Source of the DNA: Rhizobium indicum
Lineage (GTDB): Bacteria; Pseudomonadota; Alphaproteobacteria; Rhizobiales; Rhizobiaceae
DNA: 64,000 bases
NCBI RefSeq assembly: GCF_005862305.2
Contig: NZ_CP054021.1
Location: forward strand, 930,001-994,000
Reading direction: 5' to 3'
The notes under the pieces were generated by a model, which had not been told where the DNA came from, did no database searches, and was given only the letters and a program-made list of their open reading frames with translations. This document shows, piece by piece, positions 8,156 to 16,799 of this stretch; position 1 is the first letter of the stretch; every line of letters starts with the position of its first letter. A program made the translations under genes and the position numbers.

Positions 8156-9259
8156 TCAATCGCGCTCGGCGATCATCGTCCCGTGCGGATATTCGCCGTA
8201 AAAGCCGCGCCAGTTGGCGACGGCGAAGCCGAAAACCACCAGCGCGCCGGCCTGATGCAGCAGGCCCCAGTGAAGCGGCACCTGCATCAGCAGCGTGGCT
8301 ATGCCGATCGCTGCCTGCAGCGTCACCAGCACGAAAAGCAGGATGGCGCGGCGTGCATGGGTGGTCCAAGATGCTGCGCGAAGGGCGATCACCATGTTGA
8401 TCAACGTCAGTGCGAAGAGCGTATAGGCGCCGATGCGATGGATGAACTGCACCGTCTTCGGGTTCTCGAAGGCGTTGATCCAGAAGGGCTGCTGGATCAG
8501 CAGATCGGAAGGGATGACGGCGCCGTCCATCAGCGGCCAGGTATTGTAGGAAAAACCGGCGTCGAGGCCCGCCACCAGCGCGCCGAGATAGATCTGGAAC
8601 AGCGCGAAAATGGCGATCGCGGCGGCAAAACCGCGCGAGCTTCTTGTCGGCGCCGGATCGTCGGAATGTCTGGAGAGACCGCGCATGATCCACATGCAGC
8701 CGGCAAAGATCAGACAGGCCATGACGAGATGCGTCGCCAGCCTGTACTGGCTGACGTCGGTGCGGGAGGAAAGGCCCGAGGACACCATCCACCAACCGAT
8801 AAAACCCTGCAGGCCGCCGAGCGCCAGGATGCCGACGAGCGGCCAGCGCAGACGCTTCTCGATTCGCCCCGTCAGCCAGAAATAGATGAGCGGCAGCGCG
8901 AAGATCACGCCGATGGCACGCGCGATCAGCCGGTGCGCCCATTCCCACCAGAAGATGCCCTTGAACTCATCGACGGTCATGGAACTGTTCAACTGCTGAA
9001 ATTCAGGAATGCGCTGGTAGAGGCGGAATTCCTCCTCCCATTCGGCGGCCGACAGCGGTGGGATGACGCCGTGGATCGGCTTCCACTCTGTGATCGACAG
9101 GCCGGAATTGGTCAGCCGCGTGGCGCCGCCGACGAGCACGAGACAGAAAAGCGCCAAAAGCACGAAGCCGAGCCAGAAGCGCAAGGCGCGGCGGTCGCGA
9201 TTCTGCTTGCGCATTTCGCTCAGGATCGCCTGTTCCGTGGTCCGGTTTGCGACGGCCAT
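8156..9259 (-). CDS. ctaA: Heme A synthase
   Basis: 367-residue COX15/CtaA protein that oxidises the C8 methyl of heme O to give heme A for cytochrome aa3 oxidase. It has eight predicted helices with the heme-ligand histidines in WEWAHRL (helix 2 region), [15 protein letters not shown] and [10 protein letters not shown]. The N-terminal half carries [17 protein letters not shown], diagnostic of the type 2 (alphaproteobacterial/mitochondrial) form. The start ATG at 9259 has GGAGACATC directly upstream; a frame extension to 9418 has no similarity. It is divergent from DUF2842. Confidence 0.95.
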   Translation of the reverse strand: MAVANRTTEQAILSEMRKQNRDRRALRFWLGFVLLALFCLVLVGGATRLTNSGLSITEWKPIHGVIPPLSAAEWEEEFRLYQRIPEFQQLNSSMTVDEFKGIFWWEWAHRLIARAIGVIFALPLIYFWLTGRIEKRLRWPLVGILALGGLQGFIGWWMVSSGLSSRTDVSQYRLATHLVMACLIFAGCMWIMRGLSRHSDDPAPTRSSRGFAAAIAIFALFQIYLGALVAGLDAGFSYNTWPLMDGAVIPSDLLIQQPFWINAFENPKTVQFIHRIGAYTLFALTLINMVIALRAASWTTHARRAILLFVLVTLQAAIGIATLLMQVPLHWGLLHQAGALVVFGFAVANWRGFYGEYPHGTMIAERD

Positions 9260-9374
9260 GATGTCTCCTTCTATCCGGCAGTTGATTTGCCCCACCGGCT
9301 CATGCAAAACAAGCCCCGAACCTTTGCGGCATGCCGTCGCGCCGGTTCGTCCCCTCCATGCCGAGAGATAACCG

Positions 9375-9584
9375 ATGCCCGTCCGCCTCCGCAAATTCAT
9401 CGGCACGATCCTCATCATCGTGCTCGTGGTCGTCTATGCGCTGGTGGCGAATACGATCGCGGTGGCAACGCTCGGCAACGCGCCCTGGTGGGGACATCTG
9501 CTCTATTTCCTGCTCACCGGCCTGCTATGGGTCTTGCCGGCGATGGTGATCATCAAATGGATGGCCGGACCACCGCAGCGCTAA
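9375..9584 (+). CDS. DUF2842 membrane protein
   Basis: 69-residue protein with two hydrophobic helices (about 9-32 and 40-60) and the [19 protein letters not shown] segment of DUF2842, a small alphaproteobacterial inner-membrane family of unknown function often located beside ctaA or related respiratory genes. Its TAA stop is the second to fourth base of the downstream 109-bp repeat, so the element is inserted exactly at the end of the gene. Confidence 0.85.
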   Translation: MPVRLRKFIGTILIIVLVVVYALVANTIAVATLGNAPWWGHLLYFLLTGLLWVLPAMVIIKWMAGPPQR

Positions 9585-9689
9585 AGCGCGTCGCGATCTT
9601 TCAGATACGCTTGTCGCGCTTTAGGTCTTTGTTTTTACGCATGTCGTTGTCGCAAAAACCGCGGCACACTTTTGCGCGACATGCTTTAG
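9581..9689. repeat. Palindromic intergenic repeat, family A copy 1 (RIME-like)
   Basis: A 109-bp sequence beginning CTAAAGCGCGTCGC and ending GCGACATGCTTTAG, with two internal dyads. A second copy at 39229-39335 matches at most positions, including the central GTCTTTGTTTTTACGCATGTC. The overall form fits the Rhizobium-specific intergenic mosaic elements (RIME) described in rhizobia; assignment to that family is from memory. Confidence 0.85.
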
Positions 9690-9808
9690 GCCCATTAACG
9701 GCCGAATAACCGTGATCTGCGGAAAACCTCGCCCATCGCCTGCGGTTAAACCAAATATACGTCCGGCATACCTACCCTCCCGTTCAGCATTCTTGACCGG
9801 AGAAGACC

Positions 9809-11050
9809 GTGCAGACGCAACAGCTCGATGTCCATGAACAGCCGTCCGACGACGTGGCGCTGGCCGATACGGCCATTTCGCGCCTGCGCCAGCTGAGCAT
9901 GAAACTCGCCATGGCCCAACTCGACATCGAAGTCTTCGACGCGATGCAGCCGCTGGAGGATGACTGGCGGGCGCTGGAGCGCGACAACCTCCAGTCCCTG
10001 CATCAGAGCTACGACTGGTGCGCCGCCTGGGTGAGCGCCTTCCAGCGGCCGCTTGCGATCGTCAAAGCCACTCATGCGGGTCAGACCGTCTTCATTCTGC
10101 CGGTCGAGATCGTCAAGTCCCGCGGGCTCAGGACGGCGAGATTCATTGCCGCCGATCACAGCAATATCAATACCGGCCTGTTCGCAGAGAGCTTTGCCGA
10201 AGCCGGCAGGACCATCGCCCCCCATGAGTTCACCGGCCAGCTCCGGCATGCGCTGAAGGGCCGCGCCGATCTGCTGCTGCTGCAGAACATTCCGCTCGAA
10301 TGGCGCGGGCGAGAGAGCCCGCTCGCCGGGCTGCCGATGGTGCAGAACCAGAATCATGCCTATCAGCTGCCGTTCCTCCCCGCTTTCGAGGACACGCTGA
10401 AGCAGCTCAACGCCAAGAACCGGCGCAAGAAATTCCGTGTTCAGTCGAAGCGTCTCGAGGCGGCCGGCGGCTTCGAATACGTCATCCCCGAGACATCGGC
10501 AGAACAGCACGGCCTGCTCGATATCTTCTTCCGCCTGAAAAGCGCCCGCTTCGCCAGCCTCGGCCTGCCCGACGTCTTTGCCGACAGGGAAACGCAGACC
10601 TTCCTGCACGGTCTCATCGACAAGCAGGACGACACCAGGCAGTACTTCGGGCTGCAGATGCATATGCTCCGGCTCAAGGGCGAGCAAGAGGGTAAGGTCG
10701 CCGCGATTTCAGGGATTTCGCGCAAGGGCGACCATATCATCTGCCAGTTCGGCGCGATCGATGAAGAGCTCGTGCCAGATACGAGCCCCGGCGAATTCCT
10801 CTATTGGCAGACCATCTCGGCATTGCATGGCAAGGGTGTCGCGCTGTTCGATTTCGGCCTCGGCGACCAGACCTACAAGCGTTCCTGGGCGCCGGTCGAG
10901 ACCGCGCATTACGACGTGGTGTTGCCGGTATCGCCGTTCGGCGTCGTCGCCGGCGCCGCGCACCGGCTCGTCACCCGCGGCAAGGCGCACATCAAGGTGC
11001 GCCCGAAGCTCTATAAATTCGCCCAGGGCATCCGGGCACGGATCGGCTGA
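9809..11050 (+). CDS. CelD/BcsL-type GNAT acetyltransferase of the polysaccharide locus
   Basis: 413 residues of the Acetyltransf_6 (BioF2-like, CelD/BcsL) type. The central acetyltransferase domain covers about residues 190-350, with the substrate-side segment LNAKNRRKKFRVQSKRLE and the later GEFLYWQTISALHGKGVALFDFGLGDQTYK, which is the most recognisable part of the family. Such proteins are thought to acylate a sugar or lipid-linked intermediate. GTG at 9809 follows GGAGAAGACC. Its position beside gumC, wza and glycosyltransferases argues for modification of that polysaccharide; a link to cellulose (BcsL in agrobacteria) is the alternative. Confidence 0.75.
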   Translation: MQTQQLDVHEQPSDDVALADTAISRLRQLSMKLAMAQLDIEVFDAMQPLEDDWRALERDNLQSLHQSYDWCAAWVSAFQRPLAIVKATHAGQTVFILPVEIVKSRGLRTARFIAADHSNINTGLFAESFAEAGRTIAPHEFTGQLRHALKGRADLLLLQNIPLEWRGRESPLAGLPMVQNQNHAYQLPFLPAFEDTLKQLNAKNRRKKFRVQSKRLEAAGGFEYVIPETSAEQHGLLDIFFRLKSARFASLGLPDVFADRETQTFLHGLIDKQDDTRQYFGLQMHMLRLKGEQEGKVAAISGISRKGDHIICQFGAIDEELVPDTSPGEFLYWQTISALHGKGVALFDFGLGDQTYKRSWAPVETAHYDVVLPVSPFGVVAGAAHRLVTRGKAHIKVRPKLYKFAQGIRARIG

Positions 11051-11061
11051 CCGTCAAAAAA

Positions 11062-13242
11062 CTAGGCGGCCCGGCCGAGTGCCTGCTCGGCCCCTTCGCC
11101 GCCCGACATCAGCACCACGCGCTCATAGCCGGCAGCCTGGAATTCCGTCATCAATGCAACGAAAATGGCCTCCTCGACCTCAGGCAGCGAGAGGATGATC
11201 TCGACGTCCCGGCTGTGCGTCAGCCGCGATACGCCGGCGACATCGGCCGAACCGCATTCGACCACCACGAGATCGTAGGCGGCGGCGAGCGCATCGAGCA
11301 GCAACGACAGCCGGTCGACACCGCGCATGGCGCGGCGAACGTCGCTCTGGCCCTGGGGAATGAGATGGGCATCGGAGAGGCGGTCGCCGTGGATCGTGTC
11401 GCCGAAGGCGGCCTCGCCGCAAAGCAGGTCGGTGACGCCAAGGGCGGCCGGGTCTTCGGCCATCAGTTCCGTGGGGTAGCCGGAGCCGGTCATATCGATC
11501 AGAATGACGCGCTGGCCGGCATCGGCGAGCATGCGGGTCAGCGAAACCGTCGCCGCCGAGCCATTGTCACCGGTCGGAGATATGGCGATTGCCAGCGGCG
11601 CGCGGCTGCCAGTGAGATAATCCGCAACTGAGGCGACGGAGAATTCATTGTCATCCTCCGGCTCGTCCTCTGGCGCCTCATCGGCAACCTTCACGTCCTC
11701 GATCGTATCCTCTTCGTCCGCGACGACGGCGAGCATGCTCGGCCGAACGGGCTTTCCGGCGGCAGCCGCGATCGGAGCGGCCTGCGGCACATGTTTCTCC
11801 TCGACGACTGCTTCTGCCTCGACTGCCTCTGAAGCCGCATCTGTCGGGCGGAGTGCCCGGCCACTGAAGAGTTCGGCCAGCATGATCACGATGGCGCTCA
11901 TGATCAGCGTTGCGACGGCAGCGACGACGACGATCGGCACCACCTTCGGGAAATAGGGATCGACCGGCTCGACGGCCTTGGAAACGATCCGGGCATCGGC
12001 TGGGCTCGAATTGCTGTCGGCGCGGGAGGCGGCCTCGCGGTAGCGCACCAGATAGGTTTCGAGCAGTTGGCGCTGGGCGTTCGCCTCGCGCTCCAGCGCA
12101 TTGAGACCGACCTCGTCCTCACCGGCGCGGGCGCTGTTTGCCTGCACCGTGTCCGACTGGCGCTCGAGCTCGCTCGCGCGGAGATCCGCGACCTTCGACT
12201 CGTTCTCGATGCTCGCCAGGATCTTCTGCGTCTCCTGGCGAATCTGGCTACGGATATCGGAGAGCTGGGCGCGCAGGCTTTTCAGCCGCGGATGGTTGTT
12301 GAGAAGGCTGGTCTGCAGATCGGAGATCTGCGACTGCAGGCCGGATTCCGTCCCCTTCAGCCGCTGGATCGCCTGGGAGGACATGATGTCAGGCAGCGTA
12401 TCGGAGGCTTCGCCCGAAGACAGTGCGTTGCGCACCGCCTGCGCCCTCGCCTCGGCATTGGCCTTGTCGCCCCGCACGCGGGTCAGCTCAGCGGAAATAT
12501 CGTTCAGTTGCTGGGCCGGAAAAGTGGTTGTGCCGTTCGTCTGCAGCAGCCCGTGCGAGGTGCGGTATTCAGCGACCTTCTTCTCGGCTTCGCTGACCTT
12601 CTGGCGCAGGCCTTCGATCTCAGGCTCCAGCCAGCGGGTCGCCTCGGAGTTGGAATCGAGCTTGGCGCCGCTCTGGGTCGAAAGATAGACATTCGCCATC
12701 GCGTTCGGGATGGCGGCAGCGAGCTTCGGGTCCTTGGAAGTGAAATTGATGCCGATGACGCGTGAACCCGGCACCTGATAGACCTGCAGGCGTTCGACGA
12801 AGGCGTCGATGACGCGCTCTTCCGGCGGATTTTCCAGCGGGTTCTTCTTCAGGTGAAGCTTCACCAGGATACTGCTCATCGCCGAGCCGCTGGCGGCATC
12901 GTCGAATTCCGGCAGGTTATAAAGCTTGAGGTCGTTGATGACCTTCTTGAGGAGATCGGCCGATTGCAGGAGCTGCACCTGGCTGGCGATGTTCAGTTCA
13001 TCCATCAGCGGGCCGGCGCTGGCGTCATTGATCTGCTGCGTACTGGCGAAGGCCGGCGCCCGGGGTTCGATGAGGATGCGTGTTTCGGTGCGATATTGCG
13101 GCGACATGATCTTGGCGCCGGCAAAGGCGACGCCCGCCCCCACGAGGGTGATTGTCAAAATCCGCAGACGGCGCGCCCAGACCGCACGGACCAACTGGCC
13201 GAGGTCGATGTCCACATCCTGATCACGAGCTACGCCGGACAT
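11062..13242 (-). CDS. GumC/Wzz-type polysaccharide copolymerase with degenerate kinase domain
   Basis: 726 residues. Order: short cytoplasmic N terminus, helix 1 (about 27-45), Wzz periplasmic domain, a long coiled coil (about 200-390, rich in A, E, Q, R), helix 2 (about 431-456) just after the proline-containing YFPKVVP, an acidic linker, and a C-terminal P-loop-like domain (about 540-726). That last domain resembles BY-kinases (VILIDMTG; YDLVVVECGSADVAG), but the Walker A region reads SPTGDNGSAATVSL without the lysine, and there is no tyrosine tail, so kinase activity is unlikely. Such proteins set chain length and join the Wza channel. ATG at 13242 has GGAG upstream. It is divergent from wza. 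Confidence 0.88.
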   Translation of the reverse strand: MSGVARDQDVDIDLGQLVRAVWARRLRILTITLVGAGVAFAGAKIMSPQYRTETRILIEPRAPAFASTQQINDASAGPLMDELNIASQVQLLQSADLLKKVINDLKLYNLPEFDDAASGSAMSSILVKLHLKKNPLENPPEERVIDAFVERLQVYQVPGSRVIGINFTSKDPKLAAAIPNAMANVYLSTQSGAKLDSNSEATRWLEPEIEGLRQKVSEAEKKVAEYRTSHGLLQTNGTTTFPAQQLNDISAELTRVRGDKANAEARAQAVRNALSSGEASDTLPDIMSSQAIQRLKGTESGLQSQISDLQTSLLNNHPRLKSLRAQLSDIRSQIRQETQKILASIENESKVADLRASELERQSDTVQANSARAGEDEVGLNALEREANAQRQLLETYLVRYREAASRADSNSSPADARIVSKAVEPVDPYFPKVVPIVVVAAVATLIMSAIVIMLAELFSGRALRPTDAASEAVEAEAVVEEKHVPQAAPIAAAAGKPVRPSMLAVVADEEDTIEDVKVADEAPEDEPEDDNEFSVASVADYLTGSRAPLAIAISPTGDNGSAATVSLTRMLADAGQRVILIDMTGSGYPTELMAEDPAALGVTDLLCGEAAFGDTIHGDRLSDAHLIPQGQSDVRRAMRGVDRLSLLLDALAAAYDLVVVECGSADVAGVSRLTHSRDVEIILSLPEVEEAIFVALMTEFQAAGYERVVLMSGGEGAEQALGRAA

Positions 13243-13430
13243 GCTCTTACTCCACAACAAAGGTGCCGTAAGCGTAAACGACCATGGTAACTCAACGGTT
13301 AATGGTGATCTCGCCGGGAAGAGCGATGATCGATGAAGGAAACCGGGAAATTGCAGACGTCCTTTACCGGGCATTAACCCTAACGGATCGATAACGACTG
13401 CACCGAGTTCATTTTTGTGAGCACAAGCGG

Positions 13431-14006
13431 ATGTCTGTCGTCCAGCCCAAGATCCTTTTGGCCCTGAGCCTTGCAGCCATGACGGCAGCATTGGGCGGCT
13501 GCACGACGTACAAGCCGGCGCCGAAGGCCTTCAACGAGGCCACCATCCAGCCCTATACGCTGGACAGCGGCGATCGGCTGCGCATCACCGTCTTCGACCA
13601 GCAGAGCCTGACCAATACCTATACGGTGGATCAGGCCGGCTATGTCGCTTTCCCGCTCATCGGCCAGGTCCCTGCCCGCGGCCGAACCCTGCAGCAACTC
13701 TCGGGACAGATCGCCCAGAAGCTGCAGCAAGGCTATCTTCGCGATCCCGACGTCACCATCGATGTCGATCGCTACCGTTCGGTCTTCATCATGGGTGAAG
13801 TCGGCCAGCCCGGCCAGTATGCCTATGTTCCCGGCATGACGGTGCAAAATGCCATCGCGGTTGCCGGCGGCTTCACCAGCCGCGCCAACCAGCGCATGGT
13901 CGATGTCACCCGCAAAATCAATGGACAGGTGCTGACCGGCCGCATCAACATATCGGGGCCGATCATCGCAGGTGACACGATCTACGTTCGCGAACGGCTT
14001 TTCTGA
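13431..14006 (+). CDS. Wza/GumB-type polysaccharide export lipoprotein
   Basis: 191 residues, shorter than E. coli Wza and like GumB/ExoF types. A signal peptide with lipobox (AALGGC, Cys at about 24) is followed by the poly-export domain (TLDSGDRLRITVFDQQSLTNTY to about residue 120, with DPDVTIDV) and one SLBB-like domain (VFIMGEVGQPGQYAYVPGMTVQNAIAVAGGF). It forms the outer-membrane exit for a surface polysaccharide with the copolymerase encoded divergently. The 188-bp interval to that gene should hold both promoters. Confidence 0.92.
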   Translation: MSVVQPKILLALSLAAMTAALGGCTTYKPAPKAFNEATIQPYTLDSGDRLRITVFDQQSLTNTYTVDQAGYVAFPLIGQVPARGRTLQQLSGQIAQKLQQGYLRDPDVTIDVDRYRSVFIMGEVGQPGQYAYVPGMTVQNAIAVAGGFTSRANQRMVDVTRKINGQVLTGRINISGPIIAGDTIYVRERLF

Positions 14007-14009
14007 GCG

Positions 14010-15179
14010 ATGGCAAAACACCAGCCGCTCCGCATCCTCCATTGCTTCAGATCGCCGATCGGCGGGATTTTCCGCCATGTCCGCGATCTCGTCGAGGAGC
14101 ACAGCAAAGCCGGCCATGAAATCGGCATCCTCTGCGACAGCTCGACCGGCGGCGAGTACGAGGACAGCCTGTTCGACGATATCCGTCCCTATCTCTCGCT
14201 CGGCCTGACGCGCGTGCCGATCCGGCGCTCGATCAGCCCGTCCGATATTGCGACGATGTGGGATACTTACAAGAAAATCAAAAGTTTGCGGCCGGATGTG
14301 CTGCACGGACACGGCGCCAAAGGCGGCGTGCTCGCGCGACTTGCCGGCTCAGCGTTGCGGGTGAACAGGTATCGCGTAGCCCGCCTCTATACCGCGCATG
14401 GCGGAAGCCTGCATTATTCGCGCTCCTCGCTCGGCGGACAGTTTGTCCTCAAGATGGAACGCCTGCAGGAATATTTCACCGATGCGCTGGTCTTCATCTG
14501 CGAATATGAGCGCGATACCTACGCGCGCAAGGTCGGGCGACCGCGGACGAAGACGAGACTGATCTACAACGGCATCGGCGAGCGCGATTTCGAGCCGATC
14601 CCGACCCGCTCGGATGCCGTGCATTTCATCTATGTGGGAATGCTACGGGACCTCAAGGGTCCCGATCTGTTTGTCGATGCCTTCGCCAAGACCGAACGGC
14701 TGCTCGGCAGGCCACTGTCGGCGCTGATGATCGGCGACGGGCCGGATCGCGACCGCTACCGCGAGATGATGGTCGAACGCGGCCTTGGCAAACGCATCGG
14801 CATGCTGCCGGCAATGCGAGTCCATGAAGCCTTCTCCATGGCGCAGAACCTCGTCGTTCCCTCACGCGCCGAAGCCATGCCCTATATCGTGCTCGAGGGA
14901 CTCGGCGCCGGCAAGACGATCATCGCAAGCCGTGTCGGCGGCATTCCAGAGGTGCTCGGCGCGGACAGCGCAGCACTGGTGGAGCCCGGCAATTCCGACG
15001 ATCTCGCCCGCGTCATGGCGGAAACGCTGAGCACACCCGACTGGCACGCCAGGACGATGCCTAAGCCCGAAGCGGTGAAGGCGGTGTTTTCCTCCGCCGT
15101 CATGGCGCGTGATGTCCTGAAATTGTACCAAGAGCTCGTCAATCCCGCTGCCGGCCAAGTATTGCCTGTCGCCTCGTAA
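14010..15179 (+). CDS. Glycosyltransferase family 4
   Basis: 389 residues with the GT-B fold. The N-terminal domain begins RILHCFRSPIGGIFRHVRDL; the C-terminal donor-binding domain contains VGMLRDLKGPDLFVDAFAKT, the GDGPDRDRYREM step and the family's acid-base EX7E region as SRAEAMPYIVLEGLGAGK (about 285-302). It would add a sugar to the growing lipid-linked repeat unit; sugar not determinable. It starts three bases after the wza stop, so the two are likely cotranscribed. Confidence 0.9.
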   Translation: MAKHQPLRILHCFRSPIGGIFRHVRDLVEEHSKAGHEIGILCDSSTGGEYEDSLFDDIRPYLSLGLTRVPIRRSISPSDIATMWDTYKKIKSLRPDVLHGHGAKGGVLARLAGSALRVNRYRVARLYTAHGGSLHYSRSSLGGQFVLKMERLQEYFTDALVFICEYERDTYARKVGRPRTKTRLIYNGIGERDFEPIPTRSDAVHFIYVGMLRDLKGPDLFVDAFAKTERLLGRPLSALMIGDGPDRDRYREMMVERGLGKRIGMLPAMRVHEAFSMAQNLVVPSRAEAMPYIVLEGLGAGKTIIASRVGGIPEVLGADSAALVEPGNSDDLARVMAETLSTPDWHARTMPKPEAVKAVFSSAVMARDVLKLYQELVNPAAGQVLPVAS

Positions 15180-15236
15180 ATGTTTCTTAGGGGCTTTCTG
15201 CTATTTCGCTTGGGTAACAACGAGCGATGAAACCCC

Positions 15237-16799
15237 ATGAACAAGCTGGAAAAAGGCGATCAATTCGACGTGGACGCACTGCGCAAGCAGGTTTCCGACA
15301 TCGAGGTGCGCGGCGAAGCGGGTCAGGAGAAGCCTTCCGATCCGACTGAGATCAACCCCTATGCCCGGCAGATCGCCGAACAGTACCGTGACGGAACCCG
15401 TTCGCCAACGATCATCATCGGGCAATTGCGGCTGCTCGAATTCCTGGCGCTCTTTGCGATAGCTCTGATCACCTATTATTTCAGCCCCGGCGACGGCGGC
15501 GATTCCCCGTTGATGCGGGCGGGCATTGCGGCGATTGCCTCGGCCTTGACCGTCATCAGCCTGCAGCTTGCCGATACCTATACAATTCCGGCACTTCGCT
15601 CCAAGCTGCGGCTGATACCGCGCATCCTCGTTGCGTGGACGATCGCGTTTGTCCTCACCACCGGCCTGTTCACACTTCTTCGCGGCACGACATCGGCGAT
15701 GGTCGATGCCTATATCGTCTGGTTCGCTGCGGGCGCGCTCTTCCTTGCGGCCGAGCGCTTCCTCGTCGCCTACGGCATCCGCAACTGGGCGCGCAACGGC
15801 ATCATGGAACGCCGCGCCGTCATCGTCGGCGGCGGCGAGCCGGCCAAGGACCTGATCCGCATCCTCGAACAGCAGGCCGACAACGACATCCGCATCTGCG
15901 GCATCTTCGACGACCGCGGCGAGAAACGCTCGCCGATCATGGTCGCCGGTTATCCGAAGCTCGGCACTGTCGCCGAACTCGTCGAATTCGTGCGGTTGAC
16001 GCGCATCGACATGCTGATCATCGCCCTGCCGCTGTCGGCCGAAGCCCGTATCTACGACCTTTTGAAGAAGCTCTGGGTTCTGCCGGTCGATATCCGCCTT
16101 GCCGCGCATGCCAACCGGCTGCGCTTCCGGCCGCGCGCCTATTCGCATGTCGGCTCGGTGCCGATGCTCGACATTTTCAAGAAGCCGATCCGTGACTGGG
16201 ATTCCGTCGCCAAGCGCGGCTTCGACCTGTTCTTCACTTTGGTTGCGCTCGCGCTGCTCTGGCCGCTGATGATCGCGACCGCGATCGCCATCAAGGCGAC
16301 TTCAGAAGGCCCGGTCTTCTTCATGCAGAAGCGCCACGGCTTCAACAACGAAATCATCAACGTCTTCAAGTTCCGCTCGATGTACACCAACATGGCCGAT
16401 CCCACCGGCAAGGCCGCGGTGACCAAAAGCGATCCGCGCGTCACCCGCGTCGGCCGCTTCATCCGTAAGACCTCGATCGACGAATTGCCGCAGCTTTTCA
16501 ACGTTTTGAGGGGTGAGCTCTCGCTGGTCGGCCCACGCCCGCACGCCGTTCTCGCCCAGGCGCGCGATCGCGCCTTCGGCGATGTCGTCGAGGGTTATTT
16601 CGCCCGCCACCGCGTCAAGCCCGGTGTCACCGGCTGGGCGCAGATCAACGGCTGGCGCGGCGAAGTGGACAATGACGAGAAGATCAAGTTCCGCACGGCC
16701 TACGACCTCTACTACATCGAGAACTGGTCGCTCTGGTTCGATCTCAAGATCCTGTTCCTGACGCCGATCCGACTGCTCAACACGGAAAACGCCTATTGA
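15237..16799 (+). CDS. Undecaprenyl-phosphate sugar-1-phosphate transferase (WbaP/WcaJ type)
   Basis: 520 residues; starts synthesis of a polysaccharide repeat by moving a hexose-1-phosphate from a nucleotide sugar to undecaprenyl phosphate. Four helices lie in residues 60-190, then a CoA-binding-like Rossmann domain (RAVIVGGGEPAKDLIRIL), a fifth hydrophobic segment (about 325-350) and the catalytic bac-transf domain with KRGFDLFFTLVALALLWPL, FKFRSMYTNM, IRKTSIDELPQLFNVLRGELSLVGPRPH and HRVKPGVTGWAQINGWRGE. Length and layout match the polyprenyl glycosylphosphotransferases with N-terminal domain. It overlaps the next gene by four bases. Confidence 0.92.
   Translation: MNKLEKGDQFDVDALRKQVSDIEVRGEAGQEKPSDPTEINPYARQIAEQYRDGTRSPTIIIGQLRLLEFLALFAIALITYYFSPGDGGDSPLMRAGIAAIASALTVISLQLADTYTIPALRSKLRLIPRILVAWTIAFVLTTGLFTLLRGTTSAMVDAYIVWFAAGALFLAAERFLVAYGIRNWARNGIMERRAVIVGGGEPAKDLIRILEQQADNDIRICGIFDDRGEKRSPIMVAGYPKLGTVAELVEFVRLTRIDMLIIALPLSAEARIYDLLKKLWVLPVDIRLAAHANRLRFRPRAYSHVGSVPMLDIFKKPIRDWDSVAKRGFDLFFTLVALALLWPLMIATAIAIKATSEGPVFFMQKRHGFNNEIINVFKFRSMYTNMADPTGKAAVTKSDPRVTRVGRFIRKTSIDELPQLFNVLRGELSLVGPRPHAVLAQARDRAFGDVVEGYFARHRVKPGVTGWAQINGWRGEVDNDEKIKFRTAYDLYYIENWSLWFDLKILFLTPIRLLNTENAY

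Noticed and set aside
8135..9709. Plus-strand open frame of 524 codons over ctaA
   Set aside because: Antisense shadow of heme A synthase; no motif and unlikely composition.
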